Notes under the pieces: generated by a model
The model's input: only the letters and a program-made list of their open reading frames with translations
The model's database searches: none
What the model was told of the DNA's origin: nothing
Program-made: the position numbers and the translations under genes
NCBI GenBank assembly: GCA_041178545.1
Contig: JBEGVB010000081.1
Span: 1 to 57,199, forward strand
Direction of reading: 5' to 3'
Origin: JBEATZ01 sp041178545
GTDB taxonomy: Bacteria > Planctomycetota > UBA1135 > UBA2386
Length of the DNA: 57,199 nt
Shown: piece by piece, positions 11,441 to 20,750 of the stretch
Position numbering within the stretch: the stretch's first letter is position 1
Layout of the letters: every line of letters starts with the position of its first letter

Positions 11441-14400
11441 GTGCCTCCCCACGGGATCCCTGCCGCCGTCTTCTCCGGCGTGTTCGCCTTCGTGCTGGCG
11501 ACGGCGTCTCCCGTACTCGCGCAGCAGGAAACGCAACGCGACCTGTCGCTGCTCCCCTACCGCCTGCGACAGGGTTGGAACACGCAGCTCGGGCTGCCGC
11601 AGGGAACCATCTCCGCCATCGTCGAGGACGCATTCGGCTTCCTCTGGCTCGGCACGTTCGGCGGGCTGGTGCGGTTCGACGGCAACGAGTTCGAGGTCTT
11701 CGACCAGTCGCGGGTGCCGCAACTGCGCTCGAACTACATCTCGAGCCTGCACATGGACCGTGAGGGCACGCTCTGGGTCGGTACCGCCGAGGGCCAGTTG
11801 CTGCACATGCGGGACGGGGAGTTCCGGGCCTTCGGGCGCGAGGACGGGGTTGCCAGCGGCGCGGTGGTCACGATGGTCGAGCAGGCGGACGGCCGGATCC
11901 TCGCCTGCAGTGACGGCGGGATGACGCTCTGGACGCGGGCGGGGCGGCAGAAGCTGCCGACGCCGCTCGCAGGACTGGAGTCCACGGCGTGGGCACACGA
12001 GGACCGGGACGGCACGCTGTGGGTCGCGGGGCTCGGCGGCATCCACCGCTGGGACGGGACGGAACTGGCACGGCTGCGCGCACCGTCCGGCGAGTACTTC
12101 GACCGCGCCGTCTGGGTCGGGACCTTCGGCAACGGCCAGGCGGCCGCGCTGACGGACCGGGGTCTGGCATGGTTCGGCCCGGACGCGACGGTGCTGGACG
12201 AGTCGGTGCGGGTCTCGACCCACACCGCGGCCTACCGGTCCGTGCGGCTCGACGACGAGACGATCATGCTCGCGACGGTGCCGGAGATGCTGATGCTCCG
12301 CCTGCGCGAGGGACGCATGGTGGCGGAAGGGTTCCGGCCGCTGCCTTCCGACAGCGCCCGGTCGTTCCACCTGGACCGGCACGGACAGCTGTGGCTCGGC
12401 ACCGCGAAGTCCGGGCTCACGTGCCACGCGCGCGACGGCGTGCGCCCGATGTCCAACCAGTACCTGCGGCTGCACGAGGGCAACAAGACGCTTGCGGCAT
12501 CCGCGACCGGGGACTCGTGGGTCGCTTCCACCGGCTCGAACCGGCTGTACCGCCTCAACCCAAGGACCGGGGCCTGCAACCTCGCAGCCACTCTGCCGGT
12601 CCCCACCGGCGGAGCGGGCGTACGCGGCATGGTCGAGCTCGCGGACGGTCGCGTGCTCGTCAACGCCGACGGCGGGCTGCACGTCCTCCACGGCACGGAC
12701 TGGAAGCGCCTCGCGGACCCGGTGGACGGGTACCAGACGCCGATGGTGCTCGCGTCGGACGGCAGCGCATGGGTCGGCGGGCGGGGCACCGTGCTCAGGG
12801 TGCTCGGGGACCGCGTCGAGGACGTGGGAACCGGCCTCGGGTTCCCTGCGACGGCAACCGTGCACTCGATGGCGCAGTCGCCGGACGGCTGCCTCTGGGT
12901 GGGCACGCAGGACGCCCTCCACTGTCTCTGCAAGGGCCAGCTGCGCACGTGGACCACGGCAGACGGCCTGCCGGTGGGCCAGGTGCGCGGGCTGCTGCCG
13001 CTGCCGGACGGCAGGGTCTGGATCGGCACCTACGGGGGCGGCATCGCGTGCTTCGACGGCACTCGCATCCACCGGGTTGCCGTGGACCAGGGCCTGATGA
13101 ACAACTCGGTGTCGCGGCTCGACCTCGACAGGCGCAACCGCGTGTGGGCGAACACCAACCTTGGAGCCTTCTCCATGCGGCTCGAGGACCTCGATGCCGT
13201 GGTCGATGGGACACGCAGCGTCGTGAGCTGCTACCCCGCCCGCACCGGCGAGGCCGGCGGCCCCTCGGGCGTGCTGGTCGGCGGACGCGACCTGCTGCTG
13301 CCCACGGTGTACGGGATCACGATGCTCGACCTCAGCATCGAGGAGCCGCCGTACGTGGCGCCAGGCATCCTGGTCACAGAGTTCGTGGCAAACGAACGCT
13401 CCCTCGACCCGCGCACCAACCACTACGTCCCGCCTGGCTCGCGCGACCTGTGGTTCCGTTTCCGGGGCTCGGACCTGCTGGCCCCCACGAGCCTGCGCTA
13501 CCAGTTCCGGCTCAGCGGTTACGAGACCGAGTGGCAGGACGGCAACACGGAGACCACGGCGCGCTACACCAAGGTGCCTCCCGGCGACTACCGGTTCGAG
13601 GTGCGCGCCACCAACTTCAGCGGCCTCTCGAGCCGCACCGCGCACCTCGACTTCGTGCTGGAGCCCACCCTGTTGGAACAGCGCTGGTTCCAGGCGCTGC
13701 TCGCGTGCGTTGCGGCACTGGTCGTGGTGCGGGGGTTCAGCTGGCGCGCCACGCGCATCCGCCAACGCAACCGGGAACTGAGCCTGGAGGTGGAACGCAG
13801 GACACGGGCGGAGGAGGCCATGCGCCAACTCACCCACGGCGTCATCCGCGCCCAGGACGAGGAGCGCAGCCGCGTCGCCCGCGAGCTGCACGACGCACTC
13901 GGCCAGCGGGTCGCACTGCTTGCCGTCAACCTCGACATGATGAGCCAGCGCACGGCCGGGGTGCCGGGCATCCAGCGCGACCTCGCCGGCATGGCGGACC
14001 AGGTGCAGTCGATCGCGCGGGAGGTGCACGACCTGTCGCACCGCCTGCATGCCGCCAAGCTGGAACAGATCGGGCTGGTGCCGGCGCTGCGCAGCCTGTG
14101 CACCGAGTTCCAGCGCATGCAGGGGCTCGACGTGCAGTTCAGCCATGCTGGACCCGTGGTCGAGATGCGCGAAGGCACGTCGCACGGCCTGGACCGCATC
14201 GCGCAGGAGGCCCTGCAGAACGTCCTGCGCCACAGCAAGGCAGGATCCGTGGGGGTGCACGTGGCGTTCCGGGGCGACGAGTTGGAACTCGTGGTGCGCG
14301 ACGACGGCATCGGCTTCGACCGGGAGCGCGAGGGCGAGGAGGGCCTTGGCATCACCAGCATGTCCGAGCGCGCAGCGCTGCTCGGCGGCACGCTTGCCAT

Positions 14401-14503
14401 CGCCTCCGAGCCCGGGAAGGGCACCGTGGTGACTGTCAGAATTCCTCGCTCCGTGCCACGCAACAGCGAGGAATCCACGCGCACGGGTGCGGACCACCGG
14501 TAG
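11441..14503 (+). CDS. Sensor histidine kinase with periplasmic two-bladed-repeat propeller and Y_Y_Y domain
   Basis: 1020 residues from a GTG; a signal peptide ends near PVLA|QQ (27-28). Residues about 40-640 are Reg_prop-type propeller repeats (for example FGFLWLGTFGGLVRFDG, REGTLWVGTAEGQLLHM, GRVWIGTYGGGIACFDG). A Y_Y_Y domain follows (LRYQFRLSGYETEW, about 685-745), then a membrane helix near 749-767. The cytoplasmic part has a HisKA_3 dimerisation/phosphoacceptor helix with His817 in ARELHDALGQ and an HATPase_c domain (IAQEALQNVLRHS, DDGIGFDRE, GLGITSMSERA). This is a NarL-type kinase with an extracellular ligand sensor. The response regulator lies 152 bp downstream. The GTG lacks a strong ribosome site, so the start is tentative. 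Confidence 0.92.
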   Translation: MPPHGIPAAVFSGVFAFVLATASPVLAQQETQRDLSLLPYRLRQGWNTQLGLPQGTISAIVEDAFGFLWLGTFGGLVRFDGNEFEVFDQSRVPQLRSNYISSLHMDREGTLWVGTAEGQLLHMRDGEFRAFGREDGVASGAVVTMVEQADGRILACSDGGMTLWTRAGRQKLPTPLAGLESTAWAHEDRDGTLWVAGLGGIHRWDGTELARLRAPSGEYFDRAVWVGTFGNGQAAALTDRGLAWFGPDATVLDESVRVSTHTAAYRSVRLDDETIMLATVPEMLMLRLREGRMVAEGFRPLPSDSARSFHLDRHGQLWLGTAKSGLTCHARDGVRPMSNQYLRLHEGNKTLAASATGDSWVASTGSNRLYRLNPRTGACNLAATLPVPTGGAGVRGMVELADGRVLVNADGGLHVLHGTDWKRLADPVDGYQTPMVLASDGSAWVGGRGTVLRVLGDRVEDVGTGLGFPATATVHSMAQSPDGCLWVGTQDALHCLCKGQLRTWTTADGLPVGQVRGLLPLPDGRVWIGTYGGGIACFDGTRIHRVAVDQGLMNNSVSRLDLDRRNRVWANTNLGAFSMRLEDLDAVVDGTRSVVSCYPARTGEAGGPSGVLVGGRDLLLPTVYGITMLDLSIEEPPYVAPGILVTEFVANERSLDPRTNHYVPPGSRDLWFRFRGSDLLAPTSLRYQFRLSGYETEWQDGNTETTARYTKVPPGDYRFEVRATNFSGLSSRTAHLDFVLEPTLLEQRWFQALLACVAALVVVRGFSWRATRIRQRNRELSLEVERRTRAEEAMRQLTHGVIRAQDEERSRVARELHDALGQRVALLAVNLDMMSQRTAGVPGIQRDLAGMADQVQSIAREVHDLSHRLHAAKLEQIGLVPALRSLCTEFQRMQGLDVQFSHAGPVVEMREGTSHGLDRIAQEALQNVLRHSKAGSVGVHVAFRGDELELVVRDDGIGFDREREGEEGLGITSMSERAALLGGTLAIASEPGKGTVVTVRIPRSVPRNSEESTRTGADHR

Positions 14504-14655
14504 ACGCGCACGCTGGAGCCGACTACGTTCCAACGCGTGCGGCACGCGGTCCCACCCGTTCTCCCGGAGGGTGGGCACGTCCGCGGGCGCGAGCCGTGAC
14601 CCCTGCCCCCGGGGACCACGCGCAGCACCCGTGTCCGCCCACAGCAAGCAGACCC

Positions 14656-15303
14656 ATGATCGCCGAAATGACCCGACCACGCGTTGCCCTGGCCGACGAC
14701 CACGCCATGTTGCTCGAGGCCTTCCAGCACCTGCTGGAGTCCTCCTGCGAGGTGGTCGGCACCGCGACCAACGGCGCCGACATGCTCGCCCTCGTGCGCG
14801 CCCAACGCCCCGAGGTCGTCGTCCTGGACATCTCGATGCCCGGGATGAACGGCATCGAGACCTTTCGCCAGCTTCGCCGCGAGTCCCCGGACACCCGCGT
14901 GGTCTTCCTCACGGTGAACGAGGACCCGGAGGTCGCCGCCCAGACGCTTCGCGAGGGCGCCTCCGGCTACGTGGTGAAGACGGCGGCAGCACGGGAACTG
15001 TTCGACGCCATCCGGGTTGCGATGTCGGGTGGCATGTTCGTGACACGGTCGATCGCCGACGCGGTGCACGCGGCGCTCCAGCGCCCTGCCAGCCGCGGCG
15101 ACGCCTCGGGCCTGTCCCCGCGCCAGCGCGAGATCCTCGCGCTGGTGGCCGCCGGGTTCACCATGCGCGAGATCGCCGAGAAACTGTCCATCACGCCGCG
15201 CACCGTCGCCTTCCACAAGTACCGCACCATGGAGGTGCTGGACCTGAAGACGACGGCAGAGCTGATCCAGTACGCGGTCCGCAACAACATCGTCGCGCGC
15301 TGA
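14656..15303 (+). CDS. NarL/LuxR-family response regulator
   Basis: 215 residues. The receiver domain (about 8-125) has the acidic pair Asp14-Asp15, phosphoacceptor Asp58 in VVVLDISMPGMNG, and the conserved Lys in GYVVKTAAA. A LuxR-type helix-turn-helix (about 150-210) contains LSPRQREILALVAAGFTMREIAEKLSI and PRTVAFHKYRTMEVL. It is almost certainly the partner of the HisKA_3 kinase just upstream, since HisKA_3 kinases pair with NarL-type regulators. The 152-bp gap includes a possible promoter (TAGACG, 17 bp, TACGTT at 14501-14529), so separate expression is possible. Targets are unknown. Confidence 0.94.
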   Translation: MIAEMTRPRVALADDHAMLLEAFQHLLESSCEVVGTATNGADMLALVRAQRPEVVVLDISMPGMNGIETFRQLRRESPDTRVVFLTVNEDPEVAAQTLREGASGYVVKTAAARELFDAIRVAMSGGMFVTRSIADAVHAALQRPASRGDASGLSPRQREILALVAAGFTMREIAEKLSITPRTVAFHKYRTMEVLDLKTTAELIQYAVRNNIVAR

Positions 15304-15361
15304 GCGGCGACGAACGGCCTCCGCGCTGGACGGTCGGCCACCGTCCGCGCATGCTGACGGC

Positions 15362-15820
15362 ATGAGTGCCACCATGTCTCCCGCATGGCAGGCCGCGCTG
15401 CAGCGGATCCGCGCGGCGCGCCAGGCACCCCATTACCTGCCCGCCATGTTGGTTGCGGTGCTCGACCACCTGGACCGCGGCTCCCTCGAACTGCCTTCCG
15501 TGTGGTTCGAGCCGATGGAACAGCAGTTCCTGCGCGTGCTCGTGCGCCACCGGCTGCAGGGCACCGACAAGGCATGGGACCCGTTCTTCCACCTCTCGGT
15601 GCGCGCCCGCGTGTGGACGCTGTGGCGCGGGGACGCTCCCGCGGACTTCTCCGACCTGCCGCTTGGCACCCAGCGCGCGACGCCGCGACCGAAGAGCCGC
15701 GCACAACTGGTCGCACGCGCGGACCATGCCGAGTTCGTCCCCGAGCTGGTGCCGCAGCTGCGCCTCGCGCGTGGGCGGGACCTCGTCCGCAGGGAACTCG
15801 AGGACATGCTCGGGGTCTGA
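15362..15820 (+). CDS. Hypothetical protein, 152 aa
   Basis: I do not recognise this protein. It is 152 residues, predicted cytosolic, mostly helical and rich in Arg, Leu and Ala, with several Trp residues (WQAAL, VWFEPMEQQF, AWDPFF, VWTLWRG). No signal peptide, membrane helix or known motif is visible. It starts 58 bp after the response-regulator stop on the same strand and may be co-transcribed with it. Codon use matches the neighbours, so I believe it is a real gene. An in-frame ATG four codons later is a possible start. Confidence 0.6.
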   Translation: MSATMSPAWQAALQRIRAARQAPHYLPAMLVAVLDHLDRGSLELPSVWFEPMEQQFLRVLVRHRLQGTDKAWDPFFHLSVRARVWTLWRGDAPADFSDLPLGTQRATPRPKSRAQLVARADHAEFVPELVPQLRLARGRDLVRRELEDMLGV

Positions 15821-16068
15821 GGACCTCCTCGCCGCACCTGCGCGGTCGCACACGCGTTGGCAGCCGATGCGCCCGGCCGCGCACCCGCTGGCAACCCGCA
15901 CCGACGCTGCGTGGTCCGCGCTCCGACACGCACGCCGTCGAGCACACGGATCCCGGAGGACTCACTGCGCTGCACCGAAGCGGACCCGTGCGGAATCGGT
16001 TTTTTCCTGCCCCCGTCGTGCGGTCAAGGAACACGGGACGAGTCGTTGCTCGTCCTTGGTGCAATCGC

Positions 16069-16572
16069 ATGCGAATCGAACCTTCGTATGTCCTGGAGAG
16101 TCCGCGGTCCTTGCAGTGGAGTCGCCGCGCCCTGCTCCGCCATGCCGTCACCGCTCTGGCCGGTGCCGGCGCGGGCTCCCTCCTCCTCGGACTCGCGCTG
16201 CGTGGCGGGACCGGTGCGGCGCAGTTGGAGCAGCCGCAGGCCCACGACCCCACGCTTGCCTGGCTGCTCGCACTGTGCGCGGACGACGCGACACCAGGGG
16301 CACTGCTGCAACACCACGAGGCGCTGCTCTACCTGGTGCCGCGTGCCTACCCGGAACAGGACCGGCTCTGGCGCGGCATCGAGCGCCTCGCGCGCACCGC
16401 GCTCGACCATCCGGACCTGCCAGGCCGTGCAGAACTGGTCCGCGACCTGTCCGAGTGCCTCGCCAGCCACGCGCGCAGCGCGGGCCGTGTGGAGTTGCTC
16501 GCGCTCGTGCCCGCACTGCTGGCTGCGGACGAGGGTCACCGCGACGCGATGCGGAAGGCAGGTGGCCGATGA
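16069..16572 (+). CDS. Hypothetical membrane-anchored protein with twin-arginine-like N-terminus
   Basis: 167 residues of unknown family. The N-terminus has SRRALLRH (about 18-25) before a hydrophobic segment rich in Ala, Gly and Leu (about 27-46). That resembles a Tat signal or uncleaved anchor, although the residue after the twin arginines is not ideal. The rest is helical with repeated short Leu/Ala/Arg segments (TLAWLLALCADDA, RGIERLARTALDHPDL), reminiscent of helical-repeat proteins. The start overlaps nothing upstream; the stop overlaps the next start by 4 bp (ATGA), so the two are translationally coupled. The start is inferred from the signal-like sequence. The 248 bp upstream (15821-16068) hold a T6 run near 16003 but no clear element. 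Confidence 0.55.
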   Translation: MRIEPSYVLESPRSLQWSRRALLRHAVTALAGAGAGSLLLGLALRGGTGAAQLEQPQAHDPTLAWLLALCADDATPGALLQHHEALLYLVPRAYPEQDRLWRGIERLARTALDHPDLPGRAELVRDLSECLASHARSAGRVELLALVPALLAADEGHRDAMRKAGGR

Positions 16573-16832
16573 GTCAGGGCCCCCAGCGCGGCATCGAGGG
16601 CCCCCGCATGGCCGTCGAGGGCACCACCATCCAGGTGCTGGTGAAGGACGGATCCACCGAGGTCGAGGTGGACCTCGTGGGCGGCAACAACCCACAGAAG
16701 TACCCCGTGGGCGCGGACGGCACCGCCACCGTGCCGGTCCCGCCCGGCTCCTCCGGCCAGATCCTCTACGTCGTCACACGCAGGCGCCCGATCCCGAGCG
16801 TGCTGCGCGTGGAGGTCGTGGCCTTCCAGTGA
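16569..16832 (+). CDS. Hypothetical small beta-rich protein, 87 aa
   Basis: 87 residues of unknown family. Strands are predicted from MAVEGTTIQVLVKDGSTEVEVDLVGG and GADGTATVPVPPGSSGQILYVVTRR, suggesting a small beta-sandwich such as a carboxypeptidase-regulatory-like or immunoglobulin-like fold. No signal peptide is visible. The start overlaps the stop of the gene at 16069 (ATGA) and the stop is 19 bp before the exported protein at 16852, so the three genes are probably one transcript. Confidence 0.6.
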   Translation: MSQGPQRGIEGPRMAVEGTTIQVLVKDGSTEVEVDLVGGNNPQKYPVGADGTATVPVPPGSSGQILYVVTRRRPIPSVLRVEVVAFQ

Positions 16833-16851
16833 ACTCCCGTCGAGAACTGCC

Positions 16852-17937
16852 ATGAAACGCCCCCAACCATGGATCGTCCCGGTGCTGTTCGCAGCATCCA
16901 TCCTCTCCCCCGCTGCCCGCGCCCAGCTGCAGGCCACGGTCCCACCGACCGCGGACGCCACCGAGGGGACCTCGGTGCTCTGGCTGCCGGGCACCGACCA
17001 CGCGATGCGCCAGCAGACGATCCTCGACGGGTCGCTGCTGACCGGGTTCGTGGGACGCGACCTCGTGGCGCTCAGCTTCCGGCGCAACGGCCACGCAGCC
17101 GCGCTCGCGGGCGGCACCGCGCACTGGACCGTGCACGTGGCGCACGCACCCTGGGGCCCGCTGCAGGCGTCGACCTCGTTCGCGGCCAACGCACCTGCAC
17201 CGCAGTTGGTGCACCAGGGCACGGTGCTGTTCCCCGCCTCGCCCGCGCCCACGGGCGCGGGCTGGGCCGTGCAGGACACCGTGCGCATCGACTTCGCCCA
17301 GCCGTTCCGCTACCTCGGCGGGCCACTCGTCGTGGACATCACCGGCAGCCTCGGGGCAGCAGGCAGCTTCTCCTGGCCCGCGGACGCCGTGCGCGAGAGC
17401 GTGAGCGGCACCGTGACCAACGTGGGTGACGGCTGCGGCACATTGGGCGGGGCCCTGCACCGGTGGGCACACGCGCTGCCCGGCACGCTCGTCGCAGGTG
17501 GCACCGCACAGTTCACGGCCTGGGGCACGCCCGGTGGTTTCGGGATGGTGTGCATCGGCAGCAGCGCACTGGCAAACCTGTACCCGCTCGCAGCCGTGCT
17601 GCCGGGCGCACCGGCGGGCTGCAACGTGCACCTCGTCGACGTGCTCGCCTCCGCAGCCGTGCCCTTCGGGGGCCCCGTCGACACGGGGCTCACGGCACTC
17701 GGTGGCATGGCCCACTTCCTCCTCCCGGTGCCCAACCAGCCCTTCGCACTGGGCGCAGGTTTCGCGAGCCAGTGGGTGGACCTGGCGCAGTCCTTCGCCA
17801 CCAGCAACGCAGAGCTCTGGACGATCGCGCCGGCTGCACCCGCGCTGGGCATGACCACCGTGCAAGGACTCGCCTCGGAGACCTCGGGAACGGTGGACCC
17901 CACGGTCGCCCACGTGCTGCGTTTCTCGGGGATTTAG
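16852..17937 (+). CDS. Exported protein of unknown family, 361 aa
   Basis: 361 residues with a clear signal peptide (Lys-Arg start, hydrophobic core, cleavage near ARA|Q at residue 24). The mature part is beta-rich, with many Gly, Ala, Thr and Val residues and paired Cys (DGCGTLGG, MVCIGSS, AGCNVHLV) that could form disulfides in the periplasm or outside the cell. The closing part (GFASQWVDLAQSFATSNAELWTIAP) resembles terminal regions of exported planctomycetal proteins I have seen, but I cannot name a domain. Probably secreted or surface-located. Last gene of a small cluster from 16069. Confidence 0.65.
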   Translation: MKRPQPWIVPVLFAASILSPAARAQLQATVPPTADATEGTSVLWLPGTDHAMRQQTILDGSLLTGFVGRDLVALSFRRNGHAAALAGGTAHWTVHVAHAPWGPLQASTSFAANAPAPQLVHQGTVLFPASPAPTGAGWAVQDTVRIDFAQPFRYLGGPLVVDITGSLGAAGSFSWPADAVRESVSGTVTNVGDGCGTLGGALHRWAHALPGTLVAGGTAQFTAWGTPGGFGMVCIGSSALANLYPLAAVLPGAPAGCNVHLVDVLASAAVPFGGPVDTGLTALGGMAHFLLPVPNQPFALGAGFASQWVDLAQSFATSNAELWTIAPAAPALGMTTVQGLASETSGTVDPTVAHVLRFSGI

Positions 17938-17960
17938 TCCTCTCGCGTCGGGACGGCGGA

Positions 17961-17987
17961 TCCGTACCATCTGCCCTGCTGTACGGA
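17961..17987 (+). other. Dyad TCCGTAC(N13)GTACGGA between two genes
   Basis: A perfect 7-bp inverted repeat with a 13-base centre in the 102-bp gap between the exported protein and the gene at 18040. It could be an operator-like site or a weak hairpin; the sequence alone does not decide. Confidence 0.3.
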
Positions 17988-18039
17988 CCCCGGCGGAGGG
18001 ATTCCCCCCGCGAGGGCACACCGGCCAGCGCACCGACGC

Positions 18040-20691
18040 ATGGCCCGCAAGGCGACCTGGCTCCTGCTCCCTGCCCTGCTCTGGCTCGCTGCCTGGGCGG
18101 TGACCGGTCTGTTCGCGTCCGAGCCCGAGGCTCCACCCCAGTCCCTGTCCCAGGTGCTGGACCGCGGCCTGGGCGGCGAGGCGCTCGGGAGCGCGCTTGG
18201 CGCCGAGTCGGCCACCCCTGCAGGCCTCGACCGCGACCAGGAGCTGCTCGAGGCTCGCCTGGACCGGCAGCAGGTGGGCACCGCCGACCCGCGCCAGCCC
18301 GCCGAGGGCCCCACGATCCAGGTCTTCGGCGGCGACCCTGCCGAGCCGGTTGCAGGTGCCGAGGTGCGCTGGGTCGAACGTCGCACCGCCCAGCGCCGTC
18401 GCGACGGGCTGCTGCCGCTGCAAGAGAACGAGCTGCCGGAGCTGCTGGGCGCACGCGCACGAACCGACGGGGGCGGTGAGTTCCAGCTGCCCCCCGTGGT
18501 CGCGGCCACGCTGGTGAGTGCGCACCACGAAGGGCGCTTCGCGTTCGCCGTGCTGGAGGCGGGACAGCGCGGTGAGGTGCGCATGTTCCTGCGGGCCGAC
18601 GAGTCCATCACCCTCGAGGTGCGGGACGCAGAAGGGCGGCCGATGCCGACGGCGCCGGTGGCGGTCTTCCAGGGCGCGCGCTTCGACGAGGCCCGACCGG
18701 TCTGGAGCGGCGTCACCGACGCGAACGGGACGCGCACCGTCAGGCACTTCCAGGAGTGGCGTGCCGGCGACCTGGGCAACCGCTTTGCAGCCGTGCTGCA
18801 GGTGCCCAACAAGGACGTCGTGGCCGTGGAGTTCCCCGGCGCGCCACTGCCCGAGGAACCGGTGCAGCTGCAGATGCCTGCCACAGGGCGCCTCGAGATC
18901 CTCGTCACCGACCAGGGCGGCAACCCCATCCTCAGCGAGTGCCAGCTGTCCATCGGCGCGAGCCGCAAGCAGCCGCTCGCGCTCGACCTGCCGGTGTCCA
19001 ACCGGGCCGACTGGACGCGCCAGTCCAAGGCCCTGGGCGAGGAACCGGTCGTGTTCCCCTACGTCGGGCTGGGCCTCGAACTGGCCACCTTCCTGCGCCA
19101 CAACGCCGACGAACGGGGCTCGCGTCGTCAGGTGCTGCGCGGGCCGCGCGAGCCGGGCGAGGTGGTGCGCGTGGCACTGCCCATCGGCCCCGAGTTCGCG
19201 GTGCTGGCCGCGCAGCTTGCGCTGCCGGACCGCCAGCCCTTCCAGGGCAGCATCGGGCTCTCGCTGATGAGCGTGAAGGGCGTGCTCGCCCTCGGACGCA
19301 TCAACACCCTCGAGGACGGCCGCGGCGACTTCCTGCTGCGGGCAGACACCGAGGGGCTGGCCCTCAACCTCGACCTCCGCGCCGAGCGCGAGGAGGACGC
19401 CTGGGGCCTGCGCCTCCCCATCGGCCCCATCGGGCCGGGGATGCGTCGGGACCTCGGTTCCCTGGTGCTGCGCAACCTCGAGGAGGTGGCGCGCGGCGTC
19501 GTGGTCGACGACCTCGGCATCCCCGTGCTCAACGCTTCCGTCCGGCTACAGCAGTTCGTGCAGCGCGGCGACAAGGCCGACTGGGTGGACGCTCCCCTCG
19601 CCCGCACCAGCACCGACTCGGAAGGGCGCTTCCGCCTCGCCTGCCCGGTGCCACCGGCCGCGATCCGCCTGCAGGTGCAGGCCGCCAACCACTTCGCCAA
19701 GGAGACCGACCCGTTCGCGCCCGGCATCGAGCTTGCGATCCAGCTGGACCGGCACGGGGTGCTGGTCGGGTGCATCCTGTTGCCCGAGTGGATGCCACGG
19801 GACGCAGCGACGCTGACGCTCGTGTCGCAGAACGACCGCAAGCGCAACCGCACGGTGCCCCTGCGCACGCGCCGCAACGGCCAGTTCGCCGTCGGTGCGC
19901 TGGTGCCGGACCGCTACGACCTGACGATCACGGTCCGCAACTTCTCCGAGCCGCTCTTCCAGCTCGGCGGCATCCAGGTGGCACCCGGCGACAACCGCGA
20001 CCCGCGGCTCGCCAACCTCGACCTGCGCAACTGGCTGTACCGCTACGCACTGACGGCCGTGGGCCCGCGCGGCGAGCAGCTCACCGACGTGAACGGGCCG
20101 ATCCTGATGCGCACGCAGCTCGCGGACGGCAGCAAGCGCGAGACCGGCTTCCGCTGGCGCAGCGGCAAGGCCGAACTCATCACGCCTGCACCCTACATCG
20201 ACGTCGTCGCCTTCGGCGTCGGCTACCAGCCCACGGTCGCCAACCTCAACCCCGGCGAGCAGACGCTGTACATGCACAAGTTCGCGCCGGCCGTGTTCCG
20301 CACGCCGGGCCTGCGCTCGCTGGTCGGCCCCGACCGCAAGGTGCGCGTGTCCGTGGTCTACAAGGGCAACACGGGATTCCCCGAGGGCGTGGGCGGCATC
20401 GACCAGCGCACGGGCGAGAAGTTCGCCTACTCGCGCTGGGAGCTGAGCCGCAGCTCGGGCGGCTGGCTCGACGGAAGCGACTTCGCCGAGGTGCCCATGT
20501 CGCGCGGCGGCCCCCACGACATCGTGCTGCGCATCTACGAGAACGCGCGCGAGGACAGCCGGCAGGAGAACGTGTCGCTGGGCGTGGTGAACGTCGACCT
20601 CGAGGGCCCCGGCGCCCGGCCGTACGTGCTGAGCCTCGACCCGCGCCGCGTGCAGGCCGCCTTGCGCCGCCTGCACCCGCCGAAGCGCTGA
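18040..20691 (+). CDS. Membrane-anchored protein with carboxypeptidase-regulatory-like repeats
   Basis: 883 residues. One N-terminal membrane segment (about 6-26, WLLLPALLWLAAWAVTGLFA) is probably an uncleaved anchor. The long outside part contains several units resembling carboxypeptidase-regulatory-like/prealbumin beta-sandwiches. Typical stretches are VFGGDPAEPVAGAEVRWVER (about 90), DESITLEVRDAEGRPMPTAPV (about 187), VVVDDLGIPVLNASVRLQQF with TSTDSEGRFRL, and RRNGQFAVGALVPDRYDLTI (about 610). This is the XXDxxGxPxxxAxV...TDxxGxF pattern of that family. Such domains are structural or binding modules. No catalytic motif is visible. The gene stands 58 bp before enolase but looks functionally unrelated. 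Confidence 0.68.
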   Translation: MARKATWLLLPALLWLAAWAVTGLFASEPEAPPQSLSQVLDRGLGGEALGSALGAESATPAGLDRDQELLEARLDRQQVGTADPRQPAEGPTIQVFGGDPAEPVAGAEVRWVERRTAQRRRDGLLPLQENELPELLGARARTDGGGEFQLPPVVAATLVSAHHEGRFAFAVLEAGQRGEVRMFLRADESITLEVRDAEGRPMPTAPVAVFQGARFDEARPVWSGVTDANGTRTVRHFQEWRAGDLGNRFAAVLQVPNKDVVAVEFPGAPLPEEPVQLQMPATGRLEILVTDQGGNPILSECQLSIGASRKQPLALDLPVSNRADWTRQSKALGEEPVVFPYVGLGLELATFLRHNADERGSRRQVLRGPREPGEVVRVALPIGPEFAVLAAQLALPDRQPFQGSIGLSLMSVKGVLALGRINTLEDGRGDFLLRADTEGLALNLDLRAEREEDAWGLRLPIGPIGPGMRRDLGSLVLRNLEEVARGVVVDDLGIPVLNASVRLQQFVQRGDKADWVDAPLARTSTDSEGRFRLACPVPPAAIRLQVQAANHFAKETDPFAPGIELAIQLDRHGVLVGCILLPEWMPRDAATLTLVSQNDRKRNRTVPLRTRRNGQFAVGALVPDRYDLTITVRNFSEPLFQLGGIQVAPGDNRDPRLANLDLRNWLYRYALTAVGPRGEQLTDVNGPILMRTQLADGSKRETGFRWRSGKAELITPAPYIDVVAFGVGYQPTVANLNPGEQTLYMHKFAPAVFRTPGLRSLVGPDRKVRVSVVYKGNTGFPEGVGGIDQRTGEKFAYSRWELSRSSGGWLDGSDFAEVPMSRGGPHDIVLRIYENAREDSRQENVSLGVVNVDLEGPGARPYVLSLDPRRVQAALRRLHPPKR

Positions 20692-20714
20692 GCGCCGCGG
20701 CCGCCAACTCGCGC

Positions 20715-20750
20715 TTGAGACTGGCAGCTCGTGCAGGTATCCCACCTGCA
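20715..20750 (+). promoter_or_regulatory. Candidate promoter and hairpin at the enolase start
   Basis: TTGAGA (20715-20720), a 17-bp spacer, then TATCCC (20738-20743). The predicted transcription start falls on or next to the ATG at 20750. The same bases contain the inverted repeat TGCAGGT/ACCTGCA (20732-20750) and no Shine-Dalgarno sequence is visible. A leaderless mRNA is therefore possible. The -10 match is weak. Confidence 0.33.

Noticed and set aside
11291..14680. Extension of tex to 1914 residues
   Set aside because: The upstream part is the antisense of the kinase and regulator genes; homology to Tex starts at residue 1 of the 784-aa form.
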